DNA from: CTSoil-075 sp964292325
GTDB lineage: Bacteria > Bacillota > Negativicutes > DSM-13327
Direction: 5' to 3'
Length of the DNA: 30,370 nt
NCBI GenBank assembly: GCA_964292325.1
Contig: CAXYVG010000048.1
Span: forward strand, 1 to 30,370
This document shows positions 7,474 through 15,387 of this stretch, in pieces. The notes beneath the pieces are model-generated. The model saw nothing but the letters and a program-made list of their open reading frames with translations. It had not been told where the DNA came from and did no database searches. The position numbers and the translations under genes are program-made. Within the stretch, counting starts at the first letter, position 1, and each line of letters opens with the position of its first letter.

Positions 7474-9000
7474 TCACCTCGCCGTTTTATCAGTTGTAAT
7501 AAATGTATCTTTAAACTCTTTAATCGCTTTCTTTAATAGTTCCTCAGTCTCAGCACTAAGAACCTTTGTTTCTTTAATCGCTTTGCCAATTTCAGCATGA
7601 TTGGTTCGTAAGAACTTAATAAAATCACTTTCAAATTTAGCAACCTCGGTTAAAGCAACATCATCAAGGAAACCATTAATTGCGGTATAGATCACAACGA
7701 CCTGTTCATCTACCGTCATCGGCGAATACTGTGGTTGTTTTAACACTTCCATCGTACGTTGCCCTCGATCGAGTGAAGCCTTCGTTGCTTTGTCAAGGTC
7801 AGAGCCAAATTGAGCAAAGGCTGCCAATTCTCGGTACTGAGCCAAGTCAAGACGCAAACGCCCAGCAACTTGTTTCATGGCTTTAATTTGTGCAGATCCA
7901 CCTACCCGAGATACGGATAAACCAGCATTGATAGCTGGGCGTACACCAGAGTAGAACATCTCACTTTCAAGGAAAATCTGACCATCTGTAATCGAAATAA
8001 CATTGGTCGGAATATAGGCCGATACGTCACCTGCTAGTGTCTCAATAATTGGCAATGCTGTAATGGAACCGCCACCCAGCTCAGTTGATAACTTAGCAGC
8101 CCGTTCCAATAAACGAGAATGCAAGTAAAATACGTCGCCAGGATAAGCCTCGCGACCTGGTGGACGACGAAGAAGCAAGGACATAGCACGATATGCTACC
8201 GCATGCTTTGATAAGTCATCATATACACATAGTGCATGTTCACCTTTATACATAAAATATTCCGCCATACTAACGCCAGCATAAGGAGCTAGATATTGTA
8301 GTGGAGCACTATCCGAAGCAGATGCGACTACAACAATCGAGTATTCCATTGCTCCGTTTTCTTCTAACGTATGTACTACCCGAGCTACCGTTGATGCTTT
8401 TTGTCCAATCGCGACATACACACAAATAACGCCTTGACCTTTTTGATTTAAAATGGTATCAATAACAATGGCAGTTTTACCAGTACCACGGTCACCGATA
8501 ATCAGTTCGCGTTGTCCACGACCAATTGGTACCATCGAGTCAATGGCTTTGATCCCTGTTTGTAATGGTTGTTTAACCGATTCACGAGCTGCAATACCTG
8601 GTGCAGGATATTCAACTGGTCGAAACTCAGTTGTATGAATTGGTCCTTTACCATCAATCGGTTGTCCGAGAGCATTGACTACCCGGCCAATCATAGCCTC
8701 GCCTACAGGCACTTGCATAATACGACCTGTACGACGTACGGTATCGCCTTCTTTGATTACCGTTTCGCCACCAAGAAGTACCGCTCCTACATTGTCTTCC
8801 TCTAGGTTTAGTACCATACCGTATACTTCATGGGGGAATTCTAATAATTCTCCAGACATAGCCTTTGCCAGTCCATGAATACGAGCAATTCCATCTCCCA
8901 CTTCAATAACAGTACCCACGTCATCAACATTCAGATCGACTTGATAATTTTGGATTTGTTCTTTGATGATCGCCGTTATTTCTTCTGGTTTCATTTTCAT
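7474..9000 (-). CDS. atpA: ATP synthase F1 subunit alpha
   Basis: Non-catalytic nucleotide-binding alpha subunit. The 508-residue protein has the Walker A motif GDRGTGKT (169-176) and the family stretches ELIIGDRGTGKTAIVID, FYLHSRLLERAAKLS and SITALPIIETLAGDVSAYIPTNVISITDGQIF. Its ATG overlaps the atpH stop codon in an ATGA, so the two are translationally coupled. Length is normal for the family. Confidence 0.97.
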   Translation of the reverse strand: MKMKPEEITAIIKEQIQNYQVDLNVDDVGTVIEVGDGIARIHGLAKAMSGELLEFPHEVYGMVLNLEEDNVGAVLLGGETVIKEGDTVRRTGRIMQVPVGEAMIGRVVNALGQPIDGKGPIHTTEFRPVEYPAPGIAARESVKQPLQTGIKAIDSMVPIGRGQRELIIGDRGTGKTAIVIDTILNQKGQGVICVYVAIGQKASTVARVVHTLEENGAMEYSIVVVASASDSAPLQYLAPYAGVSMAEYFMYKGEHALCVYDDLSKHAVAYRAMSLLLRRPPGREAYPGDVFYLHSRLLERAAKLSTELGGGSITALPIIETLAGDVSAYIPTNVISITDGQIFLESEMFYSGVRPAINAGLSVSRVGGSAQIKAMKQVAGRLRLDLAQYRELAAFAQFGSDLDKATKASLDRGQRTMEVLKQPQYSPMTVDEQVVVIYTAINGFLDDVALTEVAKFESDFIKFLRTNHAEIGKAIKETKVLSAETEELLKKAIKEFKDTFITTDKTAR

Positions 9001-9569
9001 ATACAGTCCGTCACCTCAATCCCCGTCACTTCCGTATTTAAGAGAGCATTCTTCATGATTTCCAACTGACGTACTACACTACCATCCATTAGTTTATCGC
9101 CAATTTTCACAATAACTCCACCAATAATAGTTTTGTCAATCTGCGTCTTTAAGATGATAGTTTTGCCCGTTACTACGCTCAATTTTTTAGATAGAGCAGC
9201 ATGTTGTTCTTGAGCAAGTGGCATCGCTGTCGTCACTTCAGCTTCCATAATATTGCGAGCATCATTCGCTAGCTTTACATATTCACGGATAATGGCTGGC
9301 AAAATCGTTTCCCGTCGTTTATCAACCAGCAATAATAAAAATGTCAGAACAAAATTAGCGACTTCCTCGCTAAAAATTTTGCGAATCATTTCTTTTTTCG
9401 CCTTGCCAAGTACCCTTGGATGATAAATAAACGTCGCTAAATCGCTATAACTTTGAATGGTACTTTCGATTAACTGTAACTGTTTCTCTACTTGATCTAA
9501 CATATTTTTTTCGGCAGCTAACTCATAAACGGCTTGAGCATATTTTGTTGCTAACTGATTGGCTAGCAT
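8997..9569 (-). CDS. atpH: ATP synthase F1 subunit delta
   Basis: Delta subunit (OSCP type), which fixes the top of F1 to the peripheral stalk formed by b subunits. The 190-residue protein starts MLANQLATKYAQAVYELAAEKN, the usual helical N-terminal domain. The C-terminal part has the family pattern VTTAMPLAQEQHAALSKKLS and IGGVIVKIGDKLMDGSVVRQLE. It overlaps both neighbours: by 7 bp with atpF and by 4 bp with atpA. Confidence 0.95.
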   Translation of the reverse strand: MLANQLATKYAQAVYELAAEKNMLDQVEKQLQLIESTIQSYSDLATFIYHPRVLGKAKKEMIRKIFSEEVANFVLTFLLLLVDKRRETILPAIIREYVKLANDARNIMEAEVTTAMPLAQEQHAALSKKLSVVTGKTIILKTQIDKTIIGGVIVKIGDKLMDGSVVRQLEIMKNALLNTEVTGIEVTDCI

Positions 9570-10066
9570 GGCAAACCACCTATTTTCTGATCATCGAGTT
9601 TCTCAATGAAGTTAGAAATTAACATAGCGTTTGCTTGTGTATCAATATTTTTGTCGATAATTTTAGTAGCTGCTGCCATCGATAACACCACAACTTCATT
9701 TTTGAGCTGCGCCAATGCGAGTGCACGTTCACGGGCTACTTCTGCCTGTGCATTTTTCAAAATACGTGCACTTTCTGCTCTTGCATCTTTTAGAATTTCT
9801 TCTTTGGCTTCTTCTGCCAATTTTTCAGCTTTTTCAACAATAGCCTGCGCCTGAGAACGGGCCTGTGCCAACTGTTGCTGATACTCCATTTTTAGTTGCT
9901 GCGCGTCTTGCCGTTCTCGCTCTGCTGAATCAATGTTATCCGCAATTTTCTTTTGGCGATCTTCTAACACTTGCATTAATGGCCTATAGGCAAATTTAGC
10001 TAGAAGAAAAACCAATAGCAGAAAGTTTATAATTTGGGCGATTAACGTCCCATTCAAATCAACCAA
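9563..10066 (-). CDS. atpF: ATP synthase Fo subunit b
   Basis: Peripheral-stalk b subunit: an N-terminal membrane helix (about residues 8-26, LIAQIINFLLLVFLLAKF) followed by a long charged, Ala/Glu/Lys/Gln-rich coiled coil. I choose the TTG at 10066, giving a product that starts MVDLNGTLIAQIINF (167 residues): GAGGAGGT lies 7-8 nt upstream. A GTG three codons earlier is inside that ribosome binding site and cannot use it. The gene overlaps atpH by 7 bp. Confidence 0.93.
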   Translation of the reverse strand: MVDLNGTLIAQIINFLLLVFLLAKFAYRPLMQVLEDRQKKIADNIDSAERERQDAQQLKMEYQQQLAQARSQAQAIVEKAEKLAEEAKEEILKDARAESARILKNAQAEVARERALALAQLKNEVVVLSMAAATKIIDKNIDTQANAMLISNFIEKLDDQKIGGLPC

Positions 10067-10102
10067 TGAAAGCACCTCCTCTTTGCATAATATAAAGGAG
10101 AC

Positions 10103-10127
10103 ACTGGCAGTAAGGATTCACGCCAGT
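10103..10127 (-). other. Intercistronic hairpin between atpE and atpF
   Basis: ACTGGC (10103-10108) and GCCAGT (10122-10127) form a stem around 13 nt, with no T-tract. It lies in the only sizeable gap between atpE and atpF. It may protect or process the atpE message, which is needed in more copies than its neighbours; that role is inference. Confidence 0.4.
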
Positions 10128-10143
10128 AGCCTTGAACATATTC

Positions 10144-10395
10144 TTACTTTAAGAAAGGATTCGCAAATACCAATACAAGGGCAATAACCGCAGCGATAAT
10201 TGGAATTGCTTCAATCATACCAACCGAAATAAACATGAGTGTTTGAATACTACTTTTTGCCTCTGGTTGTCTAGCAATAGACTCAATAGCTTTTGCCGTT
10301 ACAGCACCATCACCAACCCCAGCACCAATTGCAGCTAAACCGATAGCTAATCCTGCCCCAATCGCTGAGGCAGCAATGATAATTGCTTGTTCCAC
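10144..10395 (-). CDS. atpE: ATP synthase Fo subunit c
   Basis: The 83-residue proteolipid that forms the rotor ring: two membrane helices (about 4-28 and 50-78) joined by the polar loop RQPE (42-45). The ion-binding carboxylate is E62 in SVGMIEAIPI. The residues typical of sodium-binding rings (Gln in helix 1, Ser-Thr after the Glu) are absent: helix 1 has GVGDG with D29, and E62 is followed by Ala-Ile. This favours proton coupling, although the extra acidic D29 is worth noting. The start is GTG, with GGGGGA 7 nt upstream. Confidence 0.96.
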   Translation of the reverse strand: MEQAIIIAASAIGAGLAIGLAAIGAGVGDGAVTAKAIESIARQPEAKSSIQTLMFISVGMIEAIPIIAAVIALVLVFANPFLK

Positions 10396-10440
10396 AATTA
10401 AATCCCCCTTAAAAAAATCTTTTTTATTTTAGTTTTTTTA

Positions 10441-11118
10441 CTAATGATGACCATCTTGCACAGAATTTGAAAGATACGATATGGATAACATCGTAAAAAT
10501 AAATGCCTGTACAATACCAACAAATACACTAAATGCTAACCATAATGTAGGTACAAGGTATGGTACCAACATTCCTAAAATTAACAACAATACTTCGCCA
10601 GCTAAAATATTGCCAAATAAACGAAAAGATAGCGTAATTGGCTTTGCTAATTCCTCAACAATATTAATAATAACAAAGATTTTATATGGTTCAAAAAAAT
10701 GTTTAATGTAGGCAAACCCTTTGTTTTTCACGCCTAAGACATGTACCATCATGATGATCATGAGTGCCAGTCCCATTGGTGTATTAATATCATTGGTCGG
10801 TGATGAAAATCCTGGTATTAGCCCCAACTCATTACCCACTAATAAAAATAAAAATAGCGTAATAATTAGTGGTGCCAAGCTTTTTCCTTTAGGCCCCATA
10901 TTGGCTTCAATTTGCTCTAGAAAAGCAACTACAGCCATTTCTAAAACATTCTGCCAACCTCGCGGCTTTAGTGTCATGCGTCTGGTTGCCAGCACTGCCA
11001 ATAATATGACGATTCCCATTGTAACCCAAGTCATGATCAAAGTATCCATGTTAAACGTCATACCTAGAAAATGAGCTAACTTATGAGTTCCAATTTCATG
11101 CCCGCCACCGTGTCCCAT
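10441..11118 (-). CDS. atpB: ATP synthase Fo subunit a
   Basis: Membrane stator subunit that carries the ion half-channels. The protein of about 225 residues has several hydrophobic helices and the essential arginine in PITLSFRLFGNILAGE. The N-terminus is rich in Gly and His (MGHGGGHEIGTHKLAHFLG). The ATG at 11118 is preferred because the purine-rich GGGGGGAGGGG immediately before it is the ribosome binding site; an upstream in-frame ATG would place that site inside the coding region. Confidence 0.94.
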   Translation of the reverse strand: MGHGGGHEIGTHKLAHFLGMTFNMDTLIMTWVTMGIVILLAVLATRRMTLKPRGWQNVLEMAVVAFLEQIEANMGPKGKSLAPLIITLFLFLLVGNELGLIPGFSSPTNDINTPMGLALMIIMMVHVLGVKNKGFAYIKHFFEPYKIFVIINIVEELAKPITLSFRLFGNILAGEVLLLILGMLVPYLVPTLWLAFSVFVGIVQAFIFTMLSISYLSNSVQDGHH

Positions 11119-11189
11119 TCCCCTCCCCCCTTTCATTTCATACTTTTATGCTAAAACACTTCTAGATAAGCGTCTATGCAACTATTATT

Positions 11190-11579
11190 CTACCCAATAT
11201 TTAAAAAATTTTTCATTACAAAAATGAATGCATTAAAAACCATAACAATTTGCAACGTAAATAAACCAACTACTGCTGATCCAAAATCCAATATCGGTAT
11301 TTTGAGGCATAAAAATAATATAATAAGTATAAAAAGTAATCGGATCAGCCAACCCACTCGCATATAAAATATAGCCTTCTGTACTGGCATTTCGGCACTT
11401 TTTAGTACTCGATACCATAGTAACAAAAAATATACTATACTACTAAAAATCCCCATCATGAGTCCCGGTATACGAGAACCAAATCCTGTAAAATAGGCAC
11501 TCCCACATATAAAAATACCACACACCGTAATTTGTAGCAATGTGCGTTTCATTTCAATAGTATACTCTTGCATATTCAT
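11190..11579 (-). CDS. atpI: ATP synthase subunit I
   Basis: A 129-residue very hydrophobic protein with about four membrane helices, between atpZ and atpB. Position, length and pattern fit ATP synthase subunit I, which aids assembly of the c-ring and is not part of the finished enzyme. Features are an N-terminal polar start (MNMQEYTIEMKRTLLQ), the helix pair around GSRIPGLMMGIFSSIVYFLLLW, and the basic loop before MRVGWLIRLLFILIIL. Sequence conservation in this family is weak, so the assignment leans on context. Confidence 0.85.
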   Translation of the reverse strand: MNMQEYTIEMKRTLLQITVCGIFICGSAYFTGFGSRIPGLMMGIFSSIVYFLLLWYRVLKSAEMPVQKAIFYMRVGWLIRLLFILIILFLCLKIPILDFGSAVVGLFTLQIVMVFNAFIFVMKNFLNIG

Positions 11580-11599
11580 TATAGAAAGTACCCCGCTCT

Positions 11600-11812
11600 C
11601 TATTTTTCCTTCATTACTTTCTTATAGATTGCCCACATACCAGTGATCATACCTAGTATAATACCTGCAATCGTAGCCGATGGCTGACTTGCAAAATATC
11701 CATCGAGGAATCTACCGATTACAATTCCTACGATAACCGGTGATATCAGATAAAAACCAATAGTTGATGCAGCATTCAGTCCATCCATTAACGTATTGTT
11801 CTTTTTTTCCAT
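11600..11812 (-). CDS. atpZ: AtpZ/AtpI family small membrane protein
   Basis: An about 70-residue protein with two membrane helices (SPVIVGIVIGRFLDGYF and ATIAGIILGMITGMWAIYKKV). The family signature is the first helix ending in GRFLDG..., followed by the second helix ending in a basic tail. AtpZ proteins precede atpI/atpB in many atp operons and are linked to assembly or to divalent-cation transport. The ATG at 11812 is preferred, with GAGG 8 nt upstream; the ATG two codons earlier is too close to that site. It is the first gene of the atp operon. Confidence 0.85.
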   Translation of the reverse strand: MEKKNNTLMDGLNAASTIGFYLISPVIVGIVIGRFLDGYFASQPSATIAGIILGMITGMWAIYKKVMKEK

Positions 11813-11894
11813 TCCCATTACCTCGCAATTACTAGCGTAGTGTAATAAGCCTTTAGGGTTACTTTCTATTAATCATTTCGACAGGTTATAAGGA

Positions 11895-11932
11895 AAATCC
11901 TGCAAACATCTACTGATGTACTACAGGACTTT
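11895..11932 (-). terminator. Probable terminator after wecB
   Basis: On the minus strand AAAGTCCTGTAGTACATC pairs with GATGTTTGCAGGATTTT around a 4-nt loop, with a few G-U pairs and one bulge. It lies between the wecB stop and atpZ. The T-run belongs to the stem, so strength is uncertain. A promoter for the atp operon would have to sit between here and 11812; I see no convincing consensus. Confidence 0.55.
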
Positions 11933-11973
11933 ACTATTTTCTACAATATTATGGTCAACTTTAACGTAAAAGT

Positions 11974-13134
11974 TTATTTACAAGAGGCAAATTGTTCCGG
12001 CTGTTTTGACACAAATTTATACTTCCAAAGAATAGTTTCTACGATACGCTTAGCCGCTTGTCCATCACCATAAGGATTACAAGCATTTGCCATACGGTCA
12101 TACTCACCCTTATCAGCAAGTAATAAACGTGCTTCTGCATATACTCGTTCTTTATCCGTACCGATTAACTTGACGGTACCAGCGGTAATGGCCTCTGGTC
12201 TCTCTGTAGTATCTCGCAGTACTAGGACTGGTTTTCCTAGAGCGGGGGCCTCTTCCTGCACACCGCCTGAATCGGTAAGTACTAAATAAGAACGAGCTAA
12301 CAAATTAGCAAACGGTTCATAATCGAGCGGATCAATAAGTTTAACCCGATCAATGCCACCAAGTTCACTCTCAACCACTTTCTTGACAAGAGGATTACGA
12401 TGTACAGGGAAAACGATCTCCACATCTTCAAATTCTGTCACAAGTTCTCTAAGTGCCTGATAGACATGACGCATAGGCTCACCTATATTTTCTCGTCGAT
12501 GAGTTGTTACCAAAATGATGCGTTTATTTGCATAATTAATATTTGCCAGCATTTCATCCGCAAATTTATATTCACTATCCACCGTAGATAATAGGGCATC
12601 AATCACGGTATTACCTGTAATAAACGTGTTTTCTTCTGCAACTGCTTCCATACGCAAATTCTCCTGGGCTGTTGTCGTCGGAGCAAAATGCAAATCGGTC
12701 AAAGAACCCGTTAATTTTCGATTCATTTCCTCTGGATATGGAGAATTCTTATTATGAGTTCGAAGTCCCGCCTCTACATGACCAACCGAAACCTGGTGGT
12801 AAAAAGCTGCTAACGCTCCGGCAAAAGTAGTGGTCGTATCGCCATGGACTAATACAATATCAGGTTTTTCTTTTGCCAACACTTCATTGAGTCCCTGCAT
12901 TGCTCGGCAAGTAATATCAAATAAAGTTTGTCCCTGACACATAATATCCAAATCATAATCTGGTACAATATTAAACAAATTCAAAACCTGATCTAGCATT
13001 TCTCGATGCTGAGCCGTTACAGCTACAATCGGCTGAATATACTCTGGATATTTTTTTAATTCCAATACCACTGGAGCCATTTTAATAGCCTCTGGTCGTG
13101 TTCCAAATACTGTCATTACTTTTATGCGTTCCAT
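11974..13134 (-). CDS. wecB: UDP-N-acetylglucosamine 2-epimerase
   Basis: Non-hydrolysing epimerase that interconverts UDP-GlcNAc and UDP-ManNAc, feeding teichoic-acid, capsule or LPS-type polysaccharides. The protein of about 386 residues starts MERIKVMTVFGTRPEAIKMAP and has the family motifs GTRPEAIK (11-18), GHVEAGLRTHN, HRRENIGEPM and SGGVQEEAPALGKPVLVLRDTTERPEA. Starting at this ATG gives the usual length; the in-frame extension upstream is not family-like. GGGAG lies 12 nt before the ATG, a somewhat long spacing. It follows wecA, its usual pathway partner, with a terminator-like hairpin in between. Confidence 0.95.
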   Translation of the reverse strand: MERIKVMTVFGTRPEAIKMAPVVLELKKYPEYIQPIVAVTAQHREMLDQVLNLFNIVPDYDLDIMCQGQTLFDITCRAMQGLNEVLAKEKPDIVLVHGDTTTTFAGALAAFYHQVSVGHVEAGLRTHNKNSPYPEEMNRKLTGSLTDLHFAPTTTAQENLRMEAVAEENTFITGNTVIDALLSTVDSEYKFADEMLANINYANKRIILVTTHRRENIGEPMRHVYQALRELVTEFEDVEIVFPVHRNPLVKKVVESELGGIDRVKLIDPLDYEPFANLLARSYLVLTDSGGVQEEAPALGKPVLVLRDTTERPEAITAGTVKLIGTDKERVYAEARLLLADKGEYDRMANACNPYGDGQAAKRIVETILWKYKFVSKQPEQFASCK

Positions 13135-13170
13135 ATAATATACATACTCCCTTCCAATTAGCTCACTATA

Positions 13171-13198
13171 GTAAAAATAGGCGGACACAATGCCCGCC
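13171..13198 (-). terminator. Terminator or attenuator between wecA and wecB
   Basis: On the minus strand GGCGGGCA pairs with TGTCCGCC (one G-U pair, loop TTG), and TATTTTTAC follows. It lies just after the wecA stop and could reduce or end transcription into wecB. Confidence 0.7.
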
Positions 13199-13211
13199 CA
13201 TTAACGAAATT

Positions 13212-14243
13212 TCAATGACTTTCAACTGATTTAGTCGCTTTTAATACACCAATTTTCCGCGCACCAACATAGGCCACACAGAGTAAAATAATGATAATCA
13301 ACGCACCAAAAGATTTATTAACTTCCGTTAAAGCAATCGCACTAAGTCCAAGGCAACCACTAATCACATACATTAATAATACTGCTTGTTTTTGCGTTAG
13401 CCCCATTTCCAGTAAACGATGATGTAGATGTCCTTTATCTGGCTTAAAAATAGGTTTTCCACTCATATAGCGACGAATAATAGCAAAAGCAGTATCTAGA
13501 ATTGGTAATCCTAAAGCAACAATTGGTACAATTAGCGCAATGGTTGCTGCACTTTTTACAGCACCAAGAATGGATATAGCCGCCAGCATATATCCTAAGA
13601 ACATACTACCAGTATCACCCATGAAAATTTTAGCTGGATTAAAGTTATGTTGCAAAAAACCTAACGCACTACCAGCAAGCGCAGCTGTCAAAATAGCCAC
13701 AGACACAAAATTCTGTTGCAAAGCCACTAACAAAATAGTTAACGACGCAATGGTCGATACTCCTGCTGCTAGTCCATCTAAACCATCAATTAAATTCACA
13801 GTATTAGTCAAACTAACCACCCATATAATGGTCAATGGAATCGCAAAATAATCTACATATAACATGTCCCCAAAAGGATTGGTCAACCACTCAATACGAA
13901 TATCAAACATTACGAGTACGGTAGCTGCTACAATCTGACCTAATAGTTTGACTCTAGGTGGTAATGGTTTTAAATCATCAATAATACCAACTATTAAGAT
14001 TACTGTACCGCCAACTAATATGCCCATAATTTCACGGCTAACATACATGCTCGCCAGCACTGCTATTACAAATGCTGCATAAATAGCCAATCCACCCATC
14101 CGTGCCATGGGTTTAGTATGCACTTTACGGGCATCAGGCGCATCGACTGCCCCTATTTTAATCGCCAAATTTTTTACATGCGGTGTTACAAAATAAGCAA
14201 CAGCCAAAGCAATTGTAAACGCCACAATATATGCTTGCATCAT
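13212..14243 (-). CDS. wecA: Undecaprenyl-phosphate GlcNAc-1-phosphate transferase
   Basis: WecA/TagO/MraY-family membrane enzyme that moves GlcNAc-1-phosphate from UDP-GlcNAc to undecaprenyl phosphate and so starts lipid-linked polysaccharide synthesis. The 343-residue protein has about ten hydrophobic helices and the family's cytoplasmic motifs: DD at 89-90 in GIIDDLKPLPPR, NLIDGLDGLAAG (150-161), MGDTGSMFLG (208-217) and the His-rich KPDKGHLHHRLLEMG near 275-289 that marks the WecA/TagO branch. The start is ATG-ATG with GAGGTG upstream. It lies 68 bp downstream of comEB. Confidence 0.94.
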   Translation of the reverse strand: MMQAYIVAFTIALAVAYFVTPHVKNLAIKIGAVDAPDARKVHTKPMARMGGLAIYAAFVIAVLASMYVSREIMGILVGGTVILIVGIIDDLKPLPPRVKLLGQIVAATVLVMFDIRIEWLTNPFGDMLYVDYFAIPLTIIWVVSLTNTVNLIDGLDGLAAGVSTIASLTILLVALQQNFVSVAILTAALAGSALGFLQHNFNPAKIFMGDTGSMFLGYMLAAISILGAVKSAATIALIVPIVALGLPILDTAFAIIRRYMSGKPIFKPDKGHLHHRLLEMGLTQKQAVLLMYVISGCLGLSAIALTEVNKSFGALIIIILLCVAYVGARKIGVLKATKSVESH

Positions 14244-14311
14244 TCAGCACCTCATTTCTACACAACAACTTCATTTTACCTCATGCCACCAAGCCTGTCA
14301 AACGGATTATT

Positions 14312-14734
14312 TTATTCTTTCTCTTCTTTTGGCATATGCACGATTTCTATATGTTTGGCTAATGAAAACCAATCGGTATGTGGATGATACTCTCTGGCGT
14401 ATACAACCTTTGTAATGCCAGACGTTATAATTAGTTTTTGGCACTCAGAACACGGTCTGTCCGTACAATATAATGTAGCTCCTTGACGCTCATCAGGTGT
14501 ACATTCCAAAATGGCGTTCGGCTCAGCATGAATACACCGTATACAATGTCCATCCAGCATAACACAACCATCATCTATACAATGTGGTAAGCCCGCCGGA
14601 CTACCATTATATCCCGTGCCTTTGATCCGCTTATTTTTCACAATAACGGCCCCTACCGCTCGCCTTAGACAAGTACTACGCTCCGCTACTTGAAAAGCAA
14701 TATCCAAAAAATACAAGTCCCAATTTTTCCGCAT
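14312..14734 (-). CDS. comEB: Deoxycytidylate (dCMP) deaminase, ComEB family
   Basis: Converts dCMP to dUMP for thymidylate synthesis. The 140-residue zinc enzyme has the ligands and catalytic residues of the cytidine-deaminase fold: H69-A-E71 in CIHAEPNAIL and C95/C98 in PCSEC. Family N-terminal features are RRAVGAVIVKNKRIKGTGYNGSPAGLPHC. In Bacillus the homologue is called ComEB because of its place in the comE locus; here, as in many clostridia, it accompanies polysaccharide genes near the atp operon. GAGGAG precedes the ATG. Confidence 0.94.
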   Translation of the reverse strand: MRKNWDLYFLDIAFQVAERSTCLRRAVGAVIVKNKRIKGTGYNGSPAGLPHCIDDGCVMLDGHCIRCIHAEPNAILECTPDERQGATLYCTDRPCSECQKLIITSGITKVVYAREYHPHTDWFSLAKHIEIVHMPKEEKE

Positions 14735-14767
14735 ACGTAATGATCTCCTCTAATTTACATGAAACCT

Positions 14768-14801
14768 ATTATAATCTTTACATTTTCCTCTGCTAATTAT
14801 A
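14768..14801 (-). promoter_or_regulatory. AT-rich divergent promoter region
   Basis: Two TATAAT hexamers on the minus strand (14768-14773 and 14796-14801) lie upstream of comEB, but neither has a good -35 at 17 nt. The same 173-bp gap must also hold the plus-strand promoter of the Lrp-type gene at 14908. Exact start points cannot be fixed from sequence alone. Confidence 0.35.
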
Positions 14802-14907
14802 CTATAATTACTCTGTAAATACATATACCTTTTTTAACATATGTGATATTCTAAGAAAAAAAACAATCCATTATGATTTAGATTTTTACCAGGGAGGAAT
14901 CGATTAT

Positions 14908-15387
14908 ATGAAAGAGCTTTTAGAACTTTTAGAGAAAGATTATACCCAAACTCCAAAGCAACTTGCCATTATGCTAAACATACCTGCTGAGGAAATTGCT
15001 ACACGAATCAAAAAGTGTGAACAGGAACAAATTATTGTCAAATATCAAACCATCATTGATTGGGAAAAGGCAGGTATAGATCAGGTCACAGCGGTAATTG
15101 AAGTAAAAATCACCCCTGAGCGAGAAGTTGGCTTCGATTCCATCGCAGAACGTATTTATCGTTACCCGGAAGTTCGCAGCGTTTATTTGATGTCTGGTAC
15201 TTATGATCTTTCTGTCACTGTCGAAGGTACTAATTTAAGAGAAGTGGCCGATTTCGTTGCCACTAAACTTTCTACTATTAATGGTGTCGTGAGTACTACC
15301 ACCAATTTTATGCTCAAAAAATATAAATATGCTGGCGTTATTTTAAATGATCAAGAAGAACAACATAGGTTGGTGGTATCGCCATGA
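14908..15387 (+). CDS. alaR: Lrp/AsnC-family transcriptional regulator (AlaR-like)
   Basis: A 159-residue protein: an N-terminal winged helix-turn-helix (about 1-50, MKELLELLEKDYTQTPKQLA...) and a C-terminal RAM ligand-binding domain (about 65-140, ...YRYPEVRSVYLMSGTYDLSVTVEG). Lrp/AsnC proteins respond to amino acids as dimers or octamers. It overlaps the following aminotransferase gene by 4 bp (ATGA), the arrangement of B. subtilis yugG-yugH (alaR-alaT), where the regulator controls the alanine transaminase. GGGAGGA lies before the ATG. The AlaR name is inferred from this pairing; the effector cannot be read from sequence. Confidence 0.88.
   Translation: MKELLELLEKDYTQTPKQLAIMLNIPAEEIATRIKKCEQEQIIVKYQTIIDWEKAGIDQVTAVIEVKITPEREVGFDSIAERIYRYPEVRSVYLMSGTYDLSVTVEGTNLREVADFVATKLSTINGVVSTTTNFMLKKYKYAGVILNDQEEQHRLVVSP

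Noticed and set aside
10144..10395. Sodium-driven ATP synthase
   Set aside because: The c-subunit lacks the Gln and Ser-Thr ligands that mark known sodium rings.
13540..13851. Plus-strand open frame opposite wecA
   Set aside because: Antisense shadow of a strongly conserved membrane enzyme; composition follows the opposite strand's codon pattern.
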